A stretch of DNA of 42,705 nt from Aquimarina amphilecti (GCF_900109375.1 NZ_FOAB01000014.1:1-42705); one strand, 5' to 3'. Shown: positions 1 to 8,899, counted from the first letter of the stretch. Notes: a model not told the origin generated them from the sequence alone. Made by a program: numbers and translations.

Positions 1-408
1 CACAGGAAAAGCCGTTAATTCATCCGATTTTACAGAAGATACAGAACCTGTTACATCACTCTTGCGCTGAGATCCATAACCCACAACAACGATTTCTTCT
101 AGTGCTTCGGAATCTTCTTCCATAGATATGTTTAATGTAGTCTGGCCAGATATGGTAATATCTTTTGTAGTAAGTCCTATATAGGAAAATTGTAATACAT
201 CTCCGGATTTTACATTTATGCTATATTTCCCGTCAAAATCGGTTACGGCTCCCGTAGAAGATCCAATAACAAGGACACTCACACCAGGAATAGGTGTATT
301 TGTTTCTATTGATGTTACTGTACCAGTCAACTCATAACTTTCTTGCGCATATGAGCTAAAATGATAGAATAACGATAGTAATAAAGCTATAGTTATTTTG
401 TGATTCAT
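1..408 (-). CDS. SusC/RagA-like TonB-dependent receptor, N-terminal part (runs off window)
   Basis: Outer-membrane receptor that would import glycan oligomers or similar ligands using TonB energy, normally paired with a SusD lipoprotein (none is visible; the gene leaves the window at its 3' side). The 136 visible codons start at ATG 408 with a signal peptide ending SSYAQ (about residues 1-22). A carboxypeptidase-regulatory-like beta domain follows, with the typical PIPGVSVLVIGSSTGAVTDF stretch. Then comes the SusC signature EEIVVVGYGSQRKSDVTGSV, the TonB box and start of the plug. It lies downstream of, and on the same strand as, a FadR-type regulator gene, which fits a polysaccharide utilization locus; some flavobacterial alginate loci have this arrangement, but the substrate cannot be read from this fragment. 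I found no convincing TTTG/TAnnTTTG promoter in its 285-bp upstream gap. Confidence 0.93.
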   Translation of the reverse strand, partial: MNHKITIALLLSLFYHFSSYAQESYELTGTVTSIETNTPIPGVSVLVIGSSTGAVTDFDGKYSINVKSGDVLQFSYIGLTTKDITISGQTTLNISMEEDSEALEEIVVVGYGSQRKSDVTGSVSSVKSDELTAFPV

Positions 409-513
409 GTGTAATTGTTTCAATGATTAGTTTTATTTCAGATATAAGTCTATCTGCTTTTTTAAGCTGTTTGGACTTGTGTGTTACTTAACTAAACATT
501 AACAAAGGCAAAA

Positions 514-660
514 TTTGAACCATATCATGATTCGTTATATTTGCGGCTGCATGTTTACTTAGGTAATTGTGTGCTATTATTCTTGTTAATTGACTTCTCC
601 CTCTAACTTGAAGTGATTACAGAATAATTTAAGAGGATAGGTTGTCGCCTGTCCTTTTTT
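514..660 (+). ncRNA. Candidate small RNA: promoter plus intrinsic terminator, no ORF
   Basis: In the gap between the susC-like gene and the GntR gene, the plus strand carries a Bacteroidota-type promoter: TTTG at 514-517, an 18-bp spacer and TATATTTG at 536-543. About 90 bases downstream is a terminator hairpin (AGGATAGG 634-641, CCTGTCCT 648-655, one G-U pair) running into a T6 tract (655-660). The implied transcript is about 550-660, roughly 110 nt, with a second small hairpin (ACTTC 593-597 / GAAGT 610-614) and no coding potential. On the minus strand the hairpin lacks a T tract, so it is not a good terminator for the GntR gene. Antisense small RNAs near susC leaders are known in Bacteroides; whether this RNA overlaps the susC leader is unknown. 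Confidence 0.4.
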
Positions 661-693
661 CATTTAATATTAGAATTTACATAGGCTAGGTTT

Positions 694-1398
694 TTAATTA
701 GTATTACAATAATTATATAAATCGTTGAAATGAATTTTTAAACTTTTAATTGCTTGGTCAGGATCATTATCTTTTATTGCATTTACAATATCTTGATGTT
801 CTTGAATTAGAGAAGAGAAGTTAGTCTCATCACAAATCTTATTTGTAACGAAATTTGTTATTATTTCAGGGGTAATAACTAACATTAAAGAGTTGATGAC
901 ACTATTACAACTTGCTTCTGCTACTTTTAGATGAAATAGTAAATCTTCATCCACGGCGTTTTCTCCATTTATTGATTTTTTTATGTAGGCCTCGTGTGCT
1001 TGTTCTATTTGATAGAGTTGTTTATCCGTTCTTCTTATAGCAGCGAGCTTTACTGCTTTTGTTTCTAATATTAGCCTTGTTTCTACTAACGACTTGAAAT
1101 CTGGTATTTGTAAATGTAAAATATTAGCCATCATAGAATTTAATGCGCCCACTCCAATTTTAGAGACGAAAGTTCCGCTTTTAGGATACCTTTTAACTAA
1201 GCCATAAAATTCTAATTTTTGAATTGCCAGTCGTAATTGACTTCTACTAGCTCCAAATTTTTCGGATAGTGTTCTTTCTGATGGTAATTTATCTCCAGGT
1301 TCTAATTGTCGGTTAATAATTAGATCTCGTATCTTGGATATCACCTTTTCTACTTCATCTTTTGGTGATAATGGGTCGGTTTCTAAGTTAATTCTCAT
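694..1398 (-). CDS. FadR-subfamily GntR transcriptional regulator
   Basis: DNA-binding repressor or activator responding to a small carboxylate or sugar acid. The 234-residue product has an N-terminal winged helix (about 12-80, with LPSERTLSEKFGASRSQLR as the recognition region) and an all-helical FCD effector domain (about 95-225). The usual FCD metal ligands appear present: D152 and H156 (EDLLFH), H201 (EHQD) and H223 (IHFNDL). I chose ATG 1398. An upstream in-frame TTG at 1419 lies inside a palindromic operator, just downstream of the -7 promoter element, so it is unlikely to be used. Co-directional with the downstream SusC-like receptor, it is a likely local regulator of that locus. FadR-type regulators control uronate and alginate catabolism in several flavobacteria, but the effector here is inference. 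Confidence 0.92.
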   Translation of the reverse strand: MRINLETDPLSPKDEVEKVISKIRDLIINRQLEPGDKLPSERTLSEKFGASRSQLRLAIQKLEFYGLVKRYPKSGTFVSKIGVGALNSMMANILHLQIPDFKSLVETRLILETKAVKLAAIRRTDKQLYQIEQAHEAYIKKSINGENAVDEDLLFHLKVAEASCNSVINSLMLVITPEIITNFVTNKICDETNFSSLIQEHQDIVNAIKDNDPDQAIKSLKIHFNDLYNYCNTN

Positions 1399-1407
1399 AA
1401 TTTTAAA

Positions 1408-1437
1408 TTGGTCAACCAAATTGGTTAACCAAATATA
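1408..1437 (-). promoter_or_regulatory. -7 element and double palindromic operator of the GntR gene
   Basis: Two adjacent 12-bp dyads, TTGGTCAACCAA (1408-1419, one central mismatch) and TTGGTTAACCAA (1421-1432, perfect), are separated by one base. They fit the TGGT-N2-ACCA type of operator used by FadR-subfamily GntR proteins. The minus-strand TATATTTG (1430-1437) matches the Bacteroidota -7 consensus TAnnTTTG and overlaps the upstream dyad, so binding there should block transcription: negative autoregulation. No clear -33 TTTG was found at the expected distance. The motif does not recur in the gap before the susC-like gene. Confidence 0.75.
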
Positions 1438-1572
1438 AGAGAATTATTTTAACCTACGTATTTTTAATGTTAAAAAATGATAGAAATATTAAAAAATCAC
1501 TCCATTTTATTAGATATTATCATTATTGAGCACAGAATCATAATAGTGTAATATGATAAGAATGGATGTAAA

Positions 1573-1605
1573 AAAAGGGCTAAACACAATGTGTTCAGCC
1601 CTTTT
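1573..1605 (-). terminator. Intrinsic terminator after the barrel-protein gene
   Basis: AAAAGGGCTAAACACA pairs with TGTGTTCAGCCCTTTT (one mismatch) and is followed on the minus strand by a T7 run. It lies 30 bp beyond the stop codon of the 1636-3291 gene. Confidence 0.85.
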
Positions 1606-1635
1606 GTAGGAATATTATTAAAAAACTATAGAGAA

Positions 1636-3291
1636 CTACCCTTCATTATCACTTTCATTTTCTTTTTCTTCCTCTTCTTTCTTTTTCTTTTTCTCCTCAG
1701 CTTTTTTTCGTTTTTCTTCTTCTTTCTTTCTTTTCTTTTCTTCTTTTAAACGCTTTTTCTCTTCCTTCTTTCTGCGTTTTTCTTCTTCTTTCTTAACTTT
1801 TTCTTGTTCTTTCTGAAGTTTTTCATAAGCAGCGTCTATATCTTCTTCTTCCTCTACCTCTTTGTCCTTCTTCTTTTCTTCTTCTTTTGGTTTTTCAGGT
1901 TCGAGATCTTTCTCCATCTCTTCTAGTTTTTTGAGCTCATCATCAATTTGTTTTAACTCATCATCTACACCCTCGTCTTGTTCCATTTTATCTAGCTCGG
2001 CATCTATATCCTCAATCATTTTTTGCTTTTCTTTTTCAGCTTTGATTTTGGCTTTTTCTGCTTTTTTAGCTTCTTTTGCTTCACGTTTCAATCTTCTACG
2101 TTCTTCTTTCTGGAACTTTTTATCATCTTTCTTATCTTGCTTTTCTTTTTCTATTCGTTCACGTTCTAAACGTTGTTCTGTTCTTCTTTCGTCTAGATCT
2201 TGCTCCATAGCATTTCTATGGCTCCCATCTTCGAATTCATTAATAAATGGAGTTTTCTCTAATTTTAAACTATCATTTTCTATTTCTTCAAACTCTTGAT
2301 CAATATTTAAACTATCACTTTCTTTTTTGTTTAATTCTTCTTCATCTTCTTTTCCTTTTATACCACTCTCGAAACCTGGTTTTTCTATGATCTCATCTTT
2401 ATTATGCCAATCAAATCGATAGGAGGCCCCTACACTTACTCTAAAAATGGAAGGGGTGTCTTTAAAATTTGTTGCAATATTTGCATCAATTTGTAGGTCA
2501 TTATTAAATAGATAAGCTCCACCAAGTCTGATTATATTATCACTATAAAAATCACTTTTCTGTCCCTGATATTCTCCAAAGACGGCCCATTTATCATTTA
2601 GAGTGTGAGTACTTGTTATAATCCAACCATATGCAGGATTATCTGTAGTTATTTTATCTACTATAAGATTTGTAACTAACACCCAACTCCCAGCATTACT
2701 AGTCCACCAGTTATTCTGTGTCATTACAACAATTTTTGGGCTAATTGTTTGGTCATTAGTAAATGTGAAAGGGTTATCGGTATTCACATAGTTCATACCT
2801 ACATATGCAGATACAGCAGGAATAAGGTTTTTCCATTTGAATCTATAGCGTTCTTTCCAACTTTTTAATTCATCATAGTTTATAGAATCATTTTCTTTTG
2901 GTTTTTTATATGGATCATATATAAGGTATTTAACTCCGATGGTATTATATTCAAAATCTGTTCTTCTTATTTTTTCTTCATTTGCTCCAACCGTTTGTCT
3001 AATACCCTCACTTCTGAAACTACCATTTATATTAATTTCAAGTTGTTCTATCAGTAATCCATATCTAATAGCATAATCAAAATTAAAAGTATTTGTTTTG
3101 GTATTAAATAGTTTATGTTTTTCCTTTCCAATACCAAATCCACCTTCTAGCTGTAATACATTGTTACCAACTGAGAAAGCTCCCTGAGAGGTTCCGGGTC
3201 TATTCGTGTTAATTTTCTCAGTGTATTGTGCAGATGCAGTGAAGCCTAGTAGGAATAGGCTAACTAACAGCAGCATAAATTTAGGGCTCAT
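1636..3291 (-). CDS. Outer-membrane beta-barrel protein with long Lys/Glu-rich C-terminal tail
   Basis: Predicted exported protein of 551 residues. A signal peptide (MSPKFMLLLVSLFLLGFTAS, cleavage after ASAQ) is followed by about 275 residues starting NTNRPGTSQGAFSVGNNVLQ, which resembles the outer-membrane transporter family related to the phenol-degradation meta-pathway porins (PF13557 type); alternating strands end near YRFDWH. After about residue 300 comes a ~250-residue charged region, ending in some 80 residues made almost only of Lys, Glu and Arg (EEKRRKKEEKKRLKEEKKR), which should form an extended coiled coil or single alpha helix. If the barrel is closed before it, the tail faces the periplasm. 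I chose ATG 3291 because it directly precedes the signal peptide; the longer upstream frame overlaps the divergent gene at 3392. A TATATTTG -7 element at 3309-3316 supports this start. Function unknown. Confidence 0.8.
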   Translation of the reverse strand: MSPKFMLLLVSLFLLGFTASAQYTEKINTNRPGTSQGAFSVGNNVLQLEGGFGIGKEKHKLFNTKTNTFNFDYAIRYGLLIEQLEININGSFRSEGIRQTVGANEEKIRRTDFEYNTIGVKYLIYDPYKKPKENDSINYDELKSWKERYRFKWKNLIPAVSAYVGMNYVNTDNPFTFTNDQTISPKIVVMTQNNWWTSNAGSWVLVTNLIVDKITTDNPAYGWIITSTHTLNDKWAVFGEYQGQKSDFYSDNIIRLGGAYLFNNDLQIDANIATNFKDTPSIFRVSVGASYRFDWHNKDEIIEKPGFESGIKGKEDEEELNKKESDSLNIDQEFEEIENDSLKLEKTPFINEFEDGSHRNAMEQDLDERRTEQRLERERIEKEKQDKKDDKKFQKEERRRLKREAKEAKKAEKAKIKAEKEKQKMIEDIDAELDKMEQDEGVDDELKQIDDELKKLEEMEKDLEPEKPKEEEKKKDKEVEEEEDIDAAYEKLQKEQEKVKKEEEKRRKKEEKKRLKEEKKRKKEEEKRKKAEEKKKKKEEEEKENESDNEG

Positions 3292-3308
3292 ATTCAATAG
3301 ATTTGGTT

Positions 3309-3316
3309 CAAATATA
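3309..3316 (-). promoter_or_regulatory. -7 element (TATATTTG) of the barrel-protein gene
   Basis: A perfect TAnnTTTG match on the minus strand, 18 bp before ATG 3291. No good -33 TTTG was found at 17-23 bp, so the promoter is only partly supported. Confidence 0.45.
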
Positions 3317-3391
3317 GCAGATTTTATCATTTTTTTAGGACTGACATCATGTAATTGTATAGAGAGTTCCCTATTTTTGAAAAAAAATAAT

Positions 3392-3661
3392 ATGCAATTA
3401 GCTTCTTTATCAGGGGTGTTAAAGGTAATTCTCATTCTATTATTAATATATTATGGATTAAAGATACTAACGCGTTTATTTGGTCCTCTATTGCTTAGAT
3501 ATGTAACAAAGAAAGCTGGAGAAAAGTTTCAACAGCAATTTCAGCAATATCAAGAACCACAATCTTCTCCTAATAATGATACTACTATCGATAAAAAGCC
3601 TAAAGAAAAATCTAGTAATAAAGATGTAGGTGAGTACATCGATTTTGAGGAAATTGATTAA
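3392..3661 (+). CDS. DUF4834 family small membrane protein
   Basis: An 89-residue protein with one N-terminal transmembrane helix (VLKVILILLLIYYGLKIL, about residues 9-26), the conserved FGPLLLRYVTKKAGEKFQQQ segment and an acidic, Lys-rich cytosolic tail ending in DVGEYIDFEEID. This matches the DUF4834 family of Bacteroidota; the function of the family is unknown. The start is ATG 3392; a longer upstream frame is only the antisense of the divergent gene's signal-peptide region. It precedes the YfhO-type gene by 31 bp on the same strand and is probably the first gene of that transcription unit. A TATTTTTG -7-like element sits at 3372-3379. Confidence 0.82.
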   Translation: MQLASLSGVLKVILILLLIYYGLKILTRLFGPLLLRYVTKKAGEKFQQQFQQYQEPQSSPNNDTTIDKKPKEKSSNKDVGEYIDFEEID

Positions 3662-3692
3662 TTTGGCGCTTCAATCATAAATTGTTTCGCAC

Positions 3693-6131
3693 ATGATGGC
3701 TTATCTAAAAAGATTCATACCTCATTTACTTGTTATTTTAGGTTTTATAATTGCTTCTCTTGCATTTTTTAATCCTGTCCTTAGTGGAAAAATGTTGTTT
3801 CAGAATGATATTAAGCTTTATGAGGGCATGGCAAAACAACAAAAGGATCATCGTAAAAATACAGGTGAAGAAACTTTTTGGAATAATTCTGCATATGGTG
3901 GTATGCCTACTTATCAGCTTGGAGCTAGATTTCCTCATGATTATATGGATAAGTTAGATCGATTGATTCGATTTTTACCAAGGCCAGCAGATTATCTTTT
4001 TCTATATCTTACTAGTTTTTATATTTTATTATTAGTGATGCGAATTCCTTGGAAAATGGCAATTCTTGGAGCATTGGCATTTGGTTTTTCTGCATATCTT
4101 ATAATTATAATAGGCGTCGGACATAATTCTAAAGCACACGCAATTGCTTATTTTCCGTTAGTAATTGCAGGGATTCTGTTAGTTTTTCAAAAGCGCTATG
4201 TCTGGGGATTTATGCTTACAGCATTAGCTATGGGATTAGAAATTCAAGCGAATCATTACCAAATGACCTATTACCTAGGGTTATTAGTATTTATAATTGG
4301 AGTTACATATTTCATTGATGCTTTTAAAAGAAAAGAAATACCACATTTTCTTAAATCATCGGTTATATTGATTGTAGCTGCTATTTTGGGTCTAGCAACG
4401 AATGCAACAACCTTGTTATCAACTTCAGAATATGCGGCAACTAGTATTCGTGGTAAAAACTTATTGGCAGATGCTACTACAACTGATTCAGAAAAGAATG
4501 GATTAGATTATGAATACATTACTGAGTATAGTTATGGTAAATTAGAGTCTTTAAACCTTTTTGTCCCTAAATTAATGGGATTAGGACGGGCTTCTGATTT
4601 GGGAAAAGATTCTGCTTTTTATCAAAAATTGATTGAGTTAGGTCAACCACCAGAACAAGCGGATTATTATGCTAATGTTACTGGATTATATTGGGGAGCT
4701 CAGCCTTTTGTAGAAGCACCTCCATATCTTGGGATAACGGTAGTGTTTCTAGCATTATTAGGGCTGTTATTAGTAAAAGGTAGACTAAGATGGTGGTTAC
4801 TAGGTGGAATCATTCTATCTCTAGTATTAAGTTGGGGTAAAAACTTAGATTTCTTAACTCGATTCTTTGTAGATTATGTCCCATTATATAATAAGTTTAG
4901 GGCGGTATCCAGTATTCAAGTGATCCTAGAGTTAGTTGTGCCAATTGCAGCTGTATTTGGTTTGTATCAATTGTTCAATGAGAAAAAATCTTTCCAAGAA
5001 AGACAAAAGAAATTCTTAATATCCTTAGGTGTTTTTGGTGGGTTATGTTTAATTTTCTGGTTGTTTGGAGGAAGTCTATTTAGTTTTAAATCTCCTGGAG
5101 ATGTACAATTAGCAATAGAACAACCTGCTATTTTTGATGCTATCAAAGAAGATCGTATTACTATTATGAAAAGTGATAGTTTACGTTCATTAATTTTTAT
5201 TTTGTTAATCGGTGGTTTGTTGTGGTTTACCTTAAAAAAGAAACTTTCTGAAAACTTAATGCTCGTAGGAGTTGGTATCCTTATTCTTGTAGATTTAGTT
5301 AGTGTAGATCGTCGTAGTGTGGATAGTGAATCTTTTATTTCTAAACGAACTTATAAATCATATTTTCAACCAACAGCTGTAGATCAGGAAATTTTAAAAG
5401 ATAAGTCTTATTATAGGGTGTTGGATCAAGCGAGAGGTTTTAATAACTCCCATACCAATTATTTCTTTAATACAGTAAACGGATACTCCGCGGTCCGGCC
5501 AAGAAAAATGGAAGATGTCTATTTTGGTCATATTGCAAAAGGAAATTTACAAGTTATTAATATGCTTAATATAAAGTATGTTATTCAACAAAATGAAGAA
5601 AGAAGACTAGATGTCCAGGAAAACCCTTCAGTAAATGGCCCTGCTTGGTTTATAAATGATTTAAAATTTGTTGATGGATATAAATCAGAATTTGAAGCTT
5701 TAAATACTATAAATACTAAGAACACAGCTGTTATTAGAAATGATTTTAAAGAAGAGTTAAAGAATTATAAACCGTCAAGAGATAGTATTTCTACGATTTC
5801 TATATCCAAAACAGAACCTGATCATTTGGCGTATAATTCATATACAGAGAAACCCGGATTTCTTGTTTTTTCGGAAACATATTATAAAGATGGATGGAAG
5901 GCTTATATAGATGGAAACCTTGAAAATATCTATCCAGTTAATTATATGTTACGAGGTTTAAAAGTTCCTGCAGGGAAGCATACAATAGAATTTAAATTTG
6001 AACCTCAAGTTGTAAAAACGGGAAGTACTATTACTTTGGCAAGTTCTATTATCTTTGGGTTACTATTTTTGGGAGCACTTTTTTTCGAATATAAAAAACG
6101 AAAAGGAATGGTTTTAGAAGAGAACGCATAA
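3693..6131 (+). CDS. YfhO family multi-pass membrane protein (GT-C-like)
   Basis: An 812-residue integral membrane protein with about 12-14 predicted transmembrane helices, the conserved periplasmic segment FWNNSAYGGMPTYQLGARFP after the first helix, and a C-terminal soluble beta domain (YYKDGWKAYIDG ... GLKVPAGKHTIEFKF) before a last helix and a basic tail. This is the architecture of YfhO, a GT-C-fold family implicated in glycosylating envelope polymers or lipids (in Bacillus, lipoteichoic-acid modification); the substrate in Bacteroidota is not established. Start ATG 3693 (ATG 3696 is an alternative). The following glycosyltransferase begins 6 bp after its stop, so the two are probably translated from one mRNA and act on the same glycan or glycolipid. 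Confidence 0.9.
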   Translation: MMAYLKRFIPHLLVILGFIIASLAFFNPVLSGKMLFQNDIKLYEGMAKQQKDHRKNTGEETFWNNSAYGGMPTYQLGARFPHDYMDKLDRLIRFLPRPADYLFLYLTSFYILLLVMRIPWKMAILGALAFGFSAYLIIIIGVGHNSKAHAIAYFPLVIAGILLVFQKRYVWGFMLTALAMGLEIQANHYQMTYYLGLLVFIIGVTYFIDAFKRKEIPHFLKSSVILIVAAILGLATNATTLLSTSEYAATSIRGKNLLADATTTDSEKNGLDYEYITEYSYGKLESLNLFVPKLMGLGRASDLGKDSAFYQKLIELGQPPEQADYYANVTGLYWGAQPFVEAPPYLGITVVFLALLGLLLVKGRLRWWLLGGIILSLVLSWGKNLDFLTRFFVDYVPLYNKFRAVSSIQVILELVVPIAAVFGLYQLFNEKKSFQERQKKFLISLGVFGGLCLIFWLFGGSLFSFKSPGDVQLAIEQPAIFDAIKEDRITIMKSDSLRSLIFILLIGGLLWFTLKKKLSENLMLVGVGILILVDLVSVDRRSVDSESFISKRTYKSYFQPTAVDQEILKDKSYYRVLDQARGFNNSHTNYFFNTVNGYSAVRPRKMEDVYFGHIAKGNLQVINMLNIKYVIQQNEERRLDVQENPSVNGPAWFINDLKFVDGYKSEFEALNTINTKNTAVIRNDFKEELKNYKPSRDSISTISISKTEPDHLAYNSYTEKPGFLVFSETYYKDGWKAYIDGNLENIYPVNYMLRGLKVPAGKHTIEFKFEPQVVKTGSTITLASSIIFGLLFLGALFFEYKKRKGMVLEENA

Positions 6132-6137
6132 AATATT

Positions 6138-7424
6138 TTGAAAGTATTACTGATAACATATTATTGGCCTCCTGCGGGAGGTCCTGGAGTACAACGTTGG
6201 CTTAAATTTGTTAAATATTTTAGTGAATTCGGAATCGAACCTATAGTTTATATTCCTAAAAATCCAACATACCCTTTAACAGATGAATCTTTGTTCAAAG
6301 ATATTCCGAAAGGAGTACGGATTATAGAGCATCCAATTTTTGAACCTTATCGTTTTGCAGAAGTTTTTTCTAAAAATGAATCCAAAACTATTAGCAAAGG
6401 GATTATAGCAAAAGATAACAAGCAATCCTTAATTCAGAAACTGTTACTTTATATAAGAGGAAACTTTTTTATACCAGATGCTCGTAAATTTTGGGTAGGA
6501 CCTTCTGTTAAGTTTCTTTCAAAATATATTGAAGATAATAATATTAATACTATTATAACTACGGGTCCTCCACATAGTGTTCATTTAATAGGTAAGGAGC
6601 TTAAAGATAAACTAGATCTTAGTTGGATTGCTGATTTTAGAGATCCATGGACAACCATTGGATATCATAATAAATTAAAATTAACGAAACGATCTATAGA
6701 TAAACACAAGGCTTTAGAAAAACACGTATTAAACACGGTAGATCATATAACAGTTACAAGTTATACAACAAAAGAAGAATTTACAGAGATTACTAATAAA
6801 CCTATCTCTGTAATTACGAATGGATATGATACAGAAAAGGTTTCGGATATACAATTGGATACTAAGTTTACGGTTTCTCATATAGGTTCTTTATTGTCGG
6901 GAAGGAACCCAGAAAAACTATGGAAAGTACTATATGACCTAACTGAAGAAAACACGGATTTTGCAAAAGATTTTAGATTGCGACTTGTGGGAGCTGTAAG
7001 TGAAGATGTGTTATCATCTATCAAGGAGGCAGGTTTGTCTATTTTTTTGGAAAATAAAGGGTATGTATCACATAAAGAAGCAATAGAGATTCAGCGTAGT
7101 TCTCAGGTTTTATTGTTAGTGGAAATTAATAGCGAAGAAACTAAATGTATTATACCTGGAAAATTATTTGAATATATGATTTCTGGAAGACCTATTCTTG
7201 CAGTAGGGCCTAAAGGTGCAGATATCTCCAAATTGATAAAAGAAACAAATTCTGGTCATTTTTTTGAATTTCAGGAGTATAGTGAAATGAAAAAAGTAAT
7301 ACTTGAGTGTTTCAGAAAATTTCAAGAAGGAAATTTAATAACAGAGACGAAAGGTATTGAAAAGTATAGTAGGAGAGCGCTTACCAAAGAAATGTCTTCG
7401 TTACTTAAGAGATTCAATAAATAA
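6138..7424 (+). CDS. Glycosyltransferase, GT4-like (GT-B fold)
   Basis: A 428-residue cytosolic or peripheral-membrane glycosyltransferase. The N-terminus MKVLLITYYWPPAGGPGVQR is the acceptor-side Rossmann start typical of bacteroidetal GT4-like enzymes. DFRDPW occurs near residue 170, and the donor-binding half ends with FEYMISGRPILAVGPKGADI, where the Glu of FEYM is the usual nucleotide-sugar ribose contact. Translation must start at TTG 6138, because the conserved N-terminus begins exactly there and no ATG is near; the tight 6-bp spacing after YfhO suggests coupling. It lies between YfhO and a flippase, so it probably adds a sugar to a lipid-linked envelope glycan. Donor and acceptor are unknown. 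Confidence 0.9.
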   Translation: MKVLLITYYWPPAGGPGVQRWLKFVKYFSEFGIEPIVYIPKNPTYPLTDESLFKDIPKGVRIIEHPIFEPYRFAEVFSKNESKTISKGIIAKDNKQSLIQKLLLYIRGNFFIPDARKFWVGPSVKFLSKYIEDNNINTIITTGPPHSVHLIGKELKDKLDLSWIADFRDPWTTIGYHNKLKLTKRSIDKHKALEKHVLNTVDHITVTSYTTKEEFTEITNKPISVITNGYDTEKVSDIQLDTKFTVSHIGSLLSGRNPEKLWKVLYDLTEENTDFAKDFRLRLVGAVSEDVLSSIKEAGLSIFLENKGYVSHKEAIEIQRSSQVLLLVEINSEETKCIIPGKLFEYMISGRPILAVGPKGADISKLIKETNSGHFFEFQEYSEMKKVILECFRKFQEGNLITETKGIEKYSRRALTKEMSSLLKRFNK

Positions 7425-7441
7425 AATCATACTTTAATATC

Positions 7442-8899
7442 GTGGGAATAGTAGTAAATCAATCTATAAAAAATGTTATCATTACCTGTTTAGGGTTTGG
7501 GATTGGTGCTATTAACACTCTTTTTTTATTTACAAAATTTATTGACGAAGAGTATTATGGACTCGTTTCTTACTTGTTTTCAGTATCTAATTTAATTTGG
7601 CCTTTGATGGCATTTGGGGCGCATAATACTATTGTTAAGTTTTATTCTTCTTATTCTGATAAAAAAGAGCGGAATAGGTTTATGACCATAATGCTGATCT
7701 CACCACTGTTTATTGCCATAATTATTGGGGCTATAGGTTCTGTTTCGTACAAGTATATTCAAGATTTTTTTAGTGACAATAATTCAATAGTACAGCCTTA
7801 TATCTGGACTATTTATGTAATAACGATTGCCTTGTCTTATTTTGAAATATTTTTTGCTTGGGCAAAAGTAAAACTGAAAAGTGTTTTTGGTAATATTTTG
7901 AAAGAGCTATTTGTACGGGTTTGTATCATGATACTTCTAATTCTGGTATATTTTGAGATAATAACGGTGGTACAGTTTATATATGCAATTGTCATTGTTT
8001 ACATTGCTAGATTATGTGTTATGGTGGTATATGTGTATGGGTTGCAAGATTTTAAATTTAGTTTTTCTTTACCTAAAAACTATTCTTCTGTTTTTAAGTA
8101 TTCTTTATTGATTTTATTGGCTGGATCGGTTGCAACATTCTTAATTGATTTAGATAAAACAATGATAGAACGTTATCTTCTTATAGAGTATGTCGCTAAA
8201 TACGGTATTTGCGCATATATTGCTAGTGTCATTATAATCCCTTCTCGTGCAATGCATCAAATTACGTATCCGTTGACGGCTAAGTTAATTAATGAGAAAA
8301 AAATTAAAGAACTTAAGGTATTGTATGAAAAAAGTTCATTGAACCTTTTTGCTATTAGTGGATTATTATTCGTATTGATACTATGTAACGTAAATCAGTT
8401 GTTTGAGTTAATTCCGCAAGAGTATGAATTGTTTATATGGGTGGTTGTATTAATAGGGAGTGCTAAATTATTTGATAATTTGTTGGGAAATAATAACTCT
8501 ATATTATTTAATTCAGATTATTATCGATTGATTTTATACATTGGAATTGGAATGGCTATTTTGGCGTTTATTCTTAATTGGATTTGTATTCCAATATTTG
8601 GTGTAGAAGGAGCTGCAATAGCAACTTTTGCTGCAGTTTTTTGTTATAATTTGGCAAAAGTATTGATTGTTCAAATCAAGTTTAAAATGCATCCGTTTTC
8701 TAAGAAAACATTTTTAATTCTAATGCTTATTATAATATTTGTATTTGGGTTTTATTTTTGGGATTTTGGATTTTATCCGATAGTAAACATTGCTTTGAAA
8801 AGTATTATTATAGGGATTGCTTATATTGCTTTATTATATTTTCTTAAAATATCAGATGATATTAATACTATAATAAAGAAAATCCCCCGAGGTGCCTAA
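7442..8899 (+). CDS. Wzx/MATE-like polysaccharide flippase (oligosaccharide flippase family)
   Basis: A 485-residue polytopic membrane protein with about 12-14 hydrophobic helices, starting NQSIKNVIITCLGFGIGAIN as in polysaccharide biosynthesis flippases that move lipid-linked oligosaccharides across the inner membrane. The C-terminal half has the family-like GVEGAAIATFAAVFCYNLAK segment. It starts at GTG 7442, 17 bp after the glycosyltransferase stop, and closes the DUF4834-YfhO-GT4-flippase cluster. Its last codons form the left arm of the terminator shared with the convergent gene. No polymerase or other glycan genes are nearby, so it may act with enzymes encoded elsewhere. Confidence 0.88.
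   Translation: MGIVVNQSIKNVIITCLGFGIGAINTLFLFTKFIDEEYYGLVSYLFSVSNLIWPLMAFGAHNTIVKFYSSYSDKKERNRFMTIMLISPLFIAIIIGAIGSVSYKYIQDFFSDNNSIVQPYIWTIYVITIALSYFEIFFAWAKVKLKSVFGNILKELFVRVCIMILLILVYFEIITVVQFIYAIVIVYIARLCVMVVYVYGLQDFKFSFSLPKNYSSVFKYSLLILLAGSVATFLIDLDKTMIERYLLIEYVAKYGICAYIASVIIIPSRAMHQITYPLTAKLINEKKIKELKVLYEKSSLNLFAISGLLFVLILCNVNQLFELIPQEYELFIWVVVLIGSAKLFDNLLGNNNSILFNSDYYRLILYIGIGMAILAFILNWICIPIFGVEGAAIATFAAVFCYNLAKVLIVQIKFKMHPFSKKTFLILMLIIIFVFGFYFWDFGFYPIVNIALKSIIIGIAYIALLYFLKISDDINTIIKKIPRGA

Noticed and set aside
1862..2299. Ser/Phe-rich plus-strand ORF of 145 codons
   Set aside because: It is the antisense of the Lys/Glu tail of the barrel protein; low-complexity K/E codons read as S/F/L on the other strand.
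3206..3391. Long N-terminal extension of the DUF4834 ORF
   Set aside because: It is antisense to the signal-peptide region of the divergent barrel gene; the DUF4834 family starts at ATG 3392.
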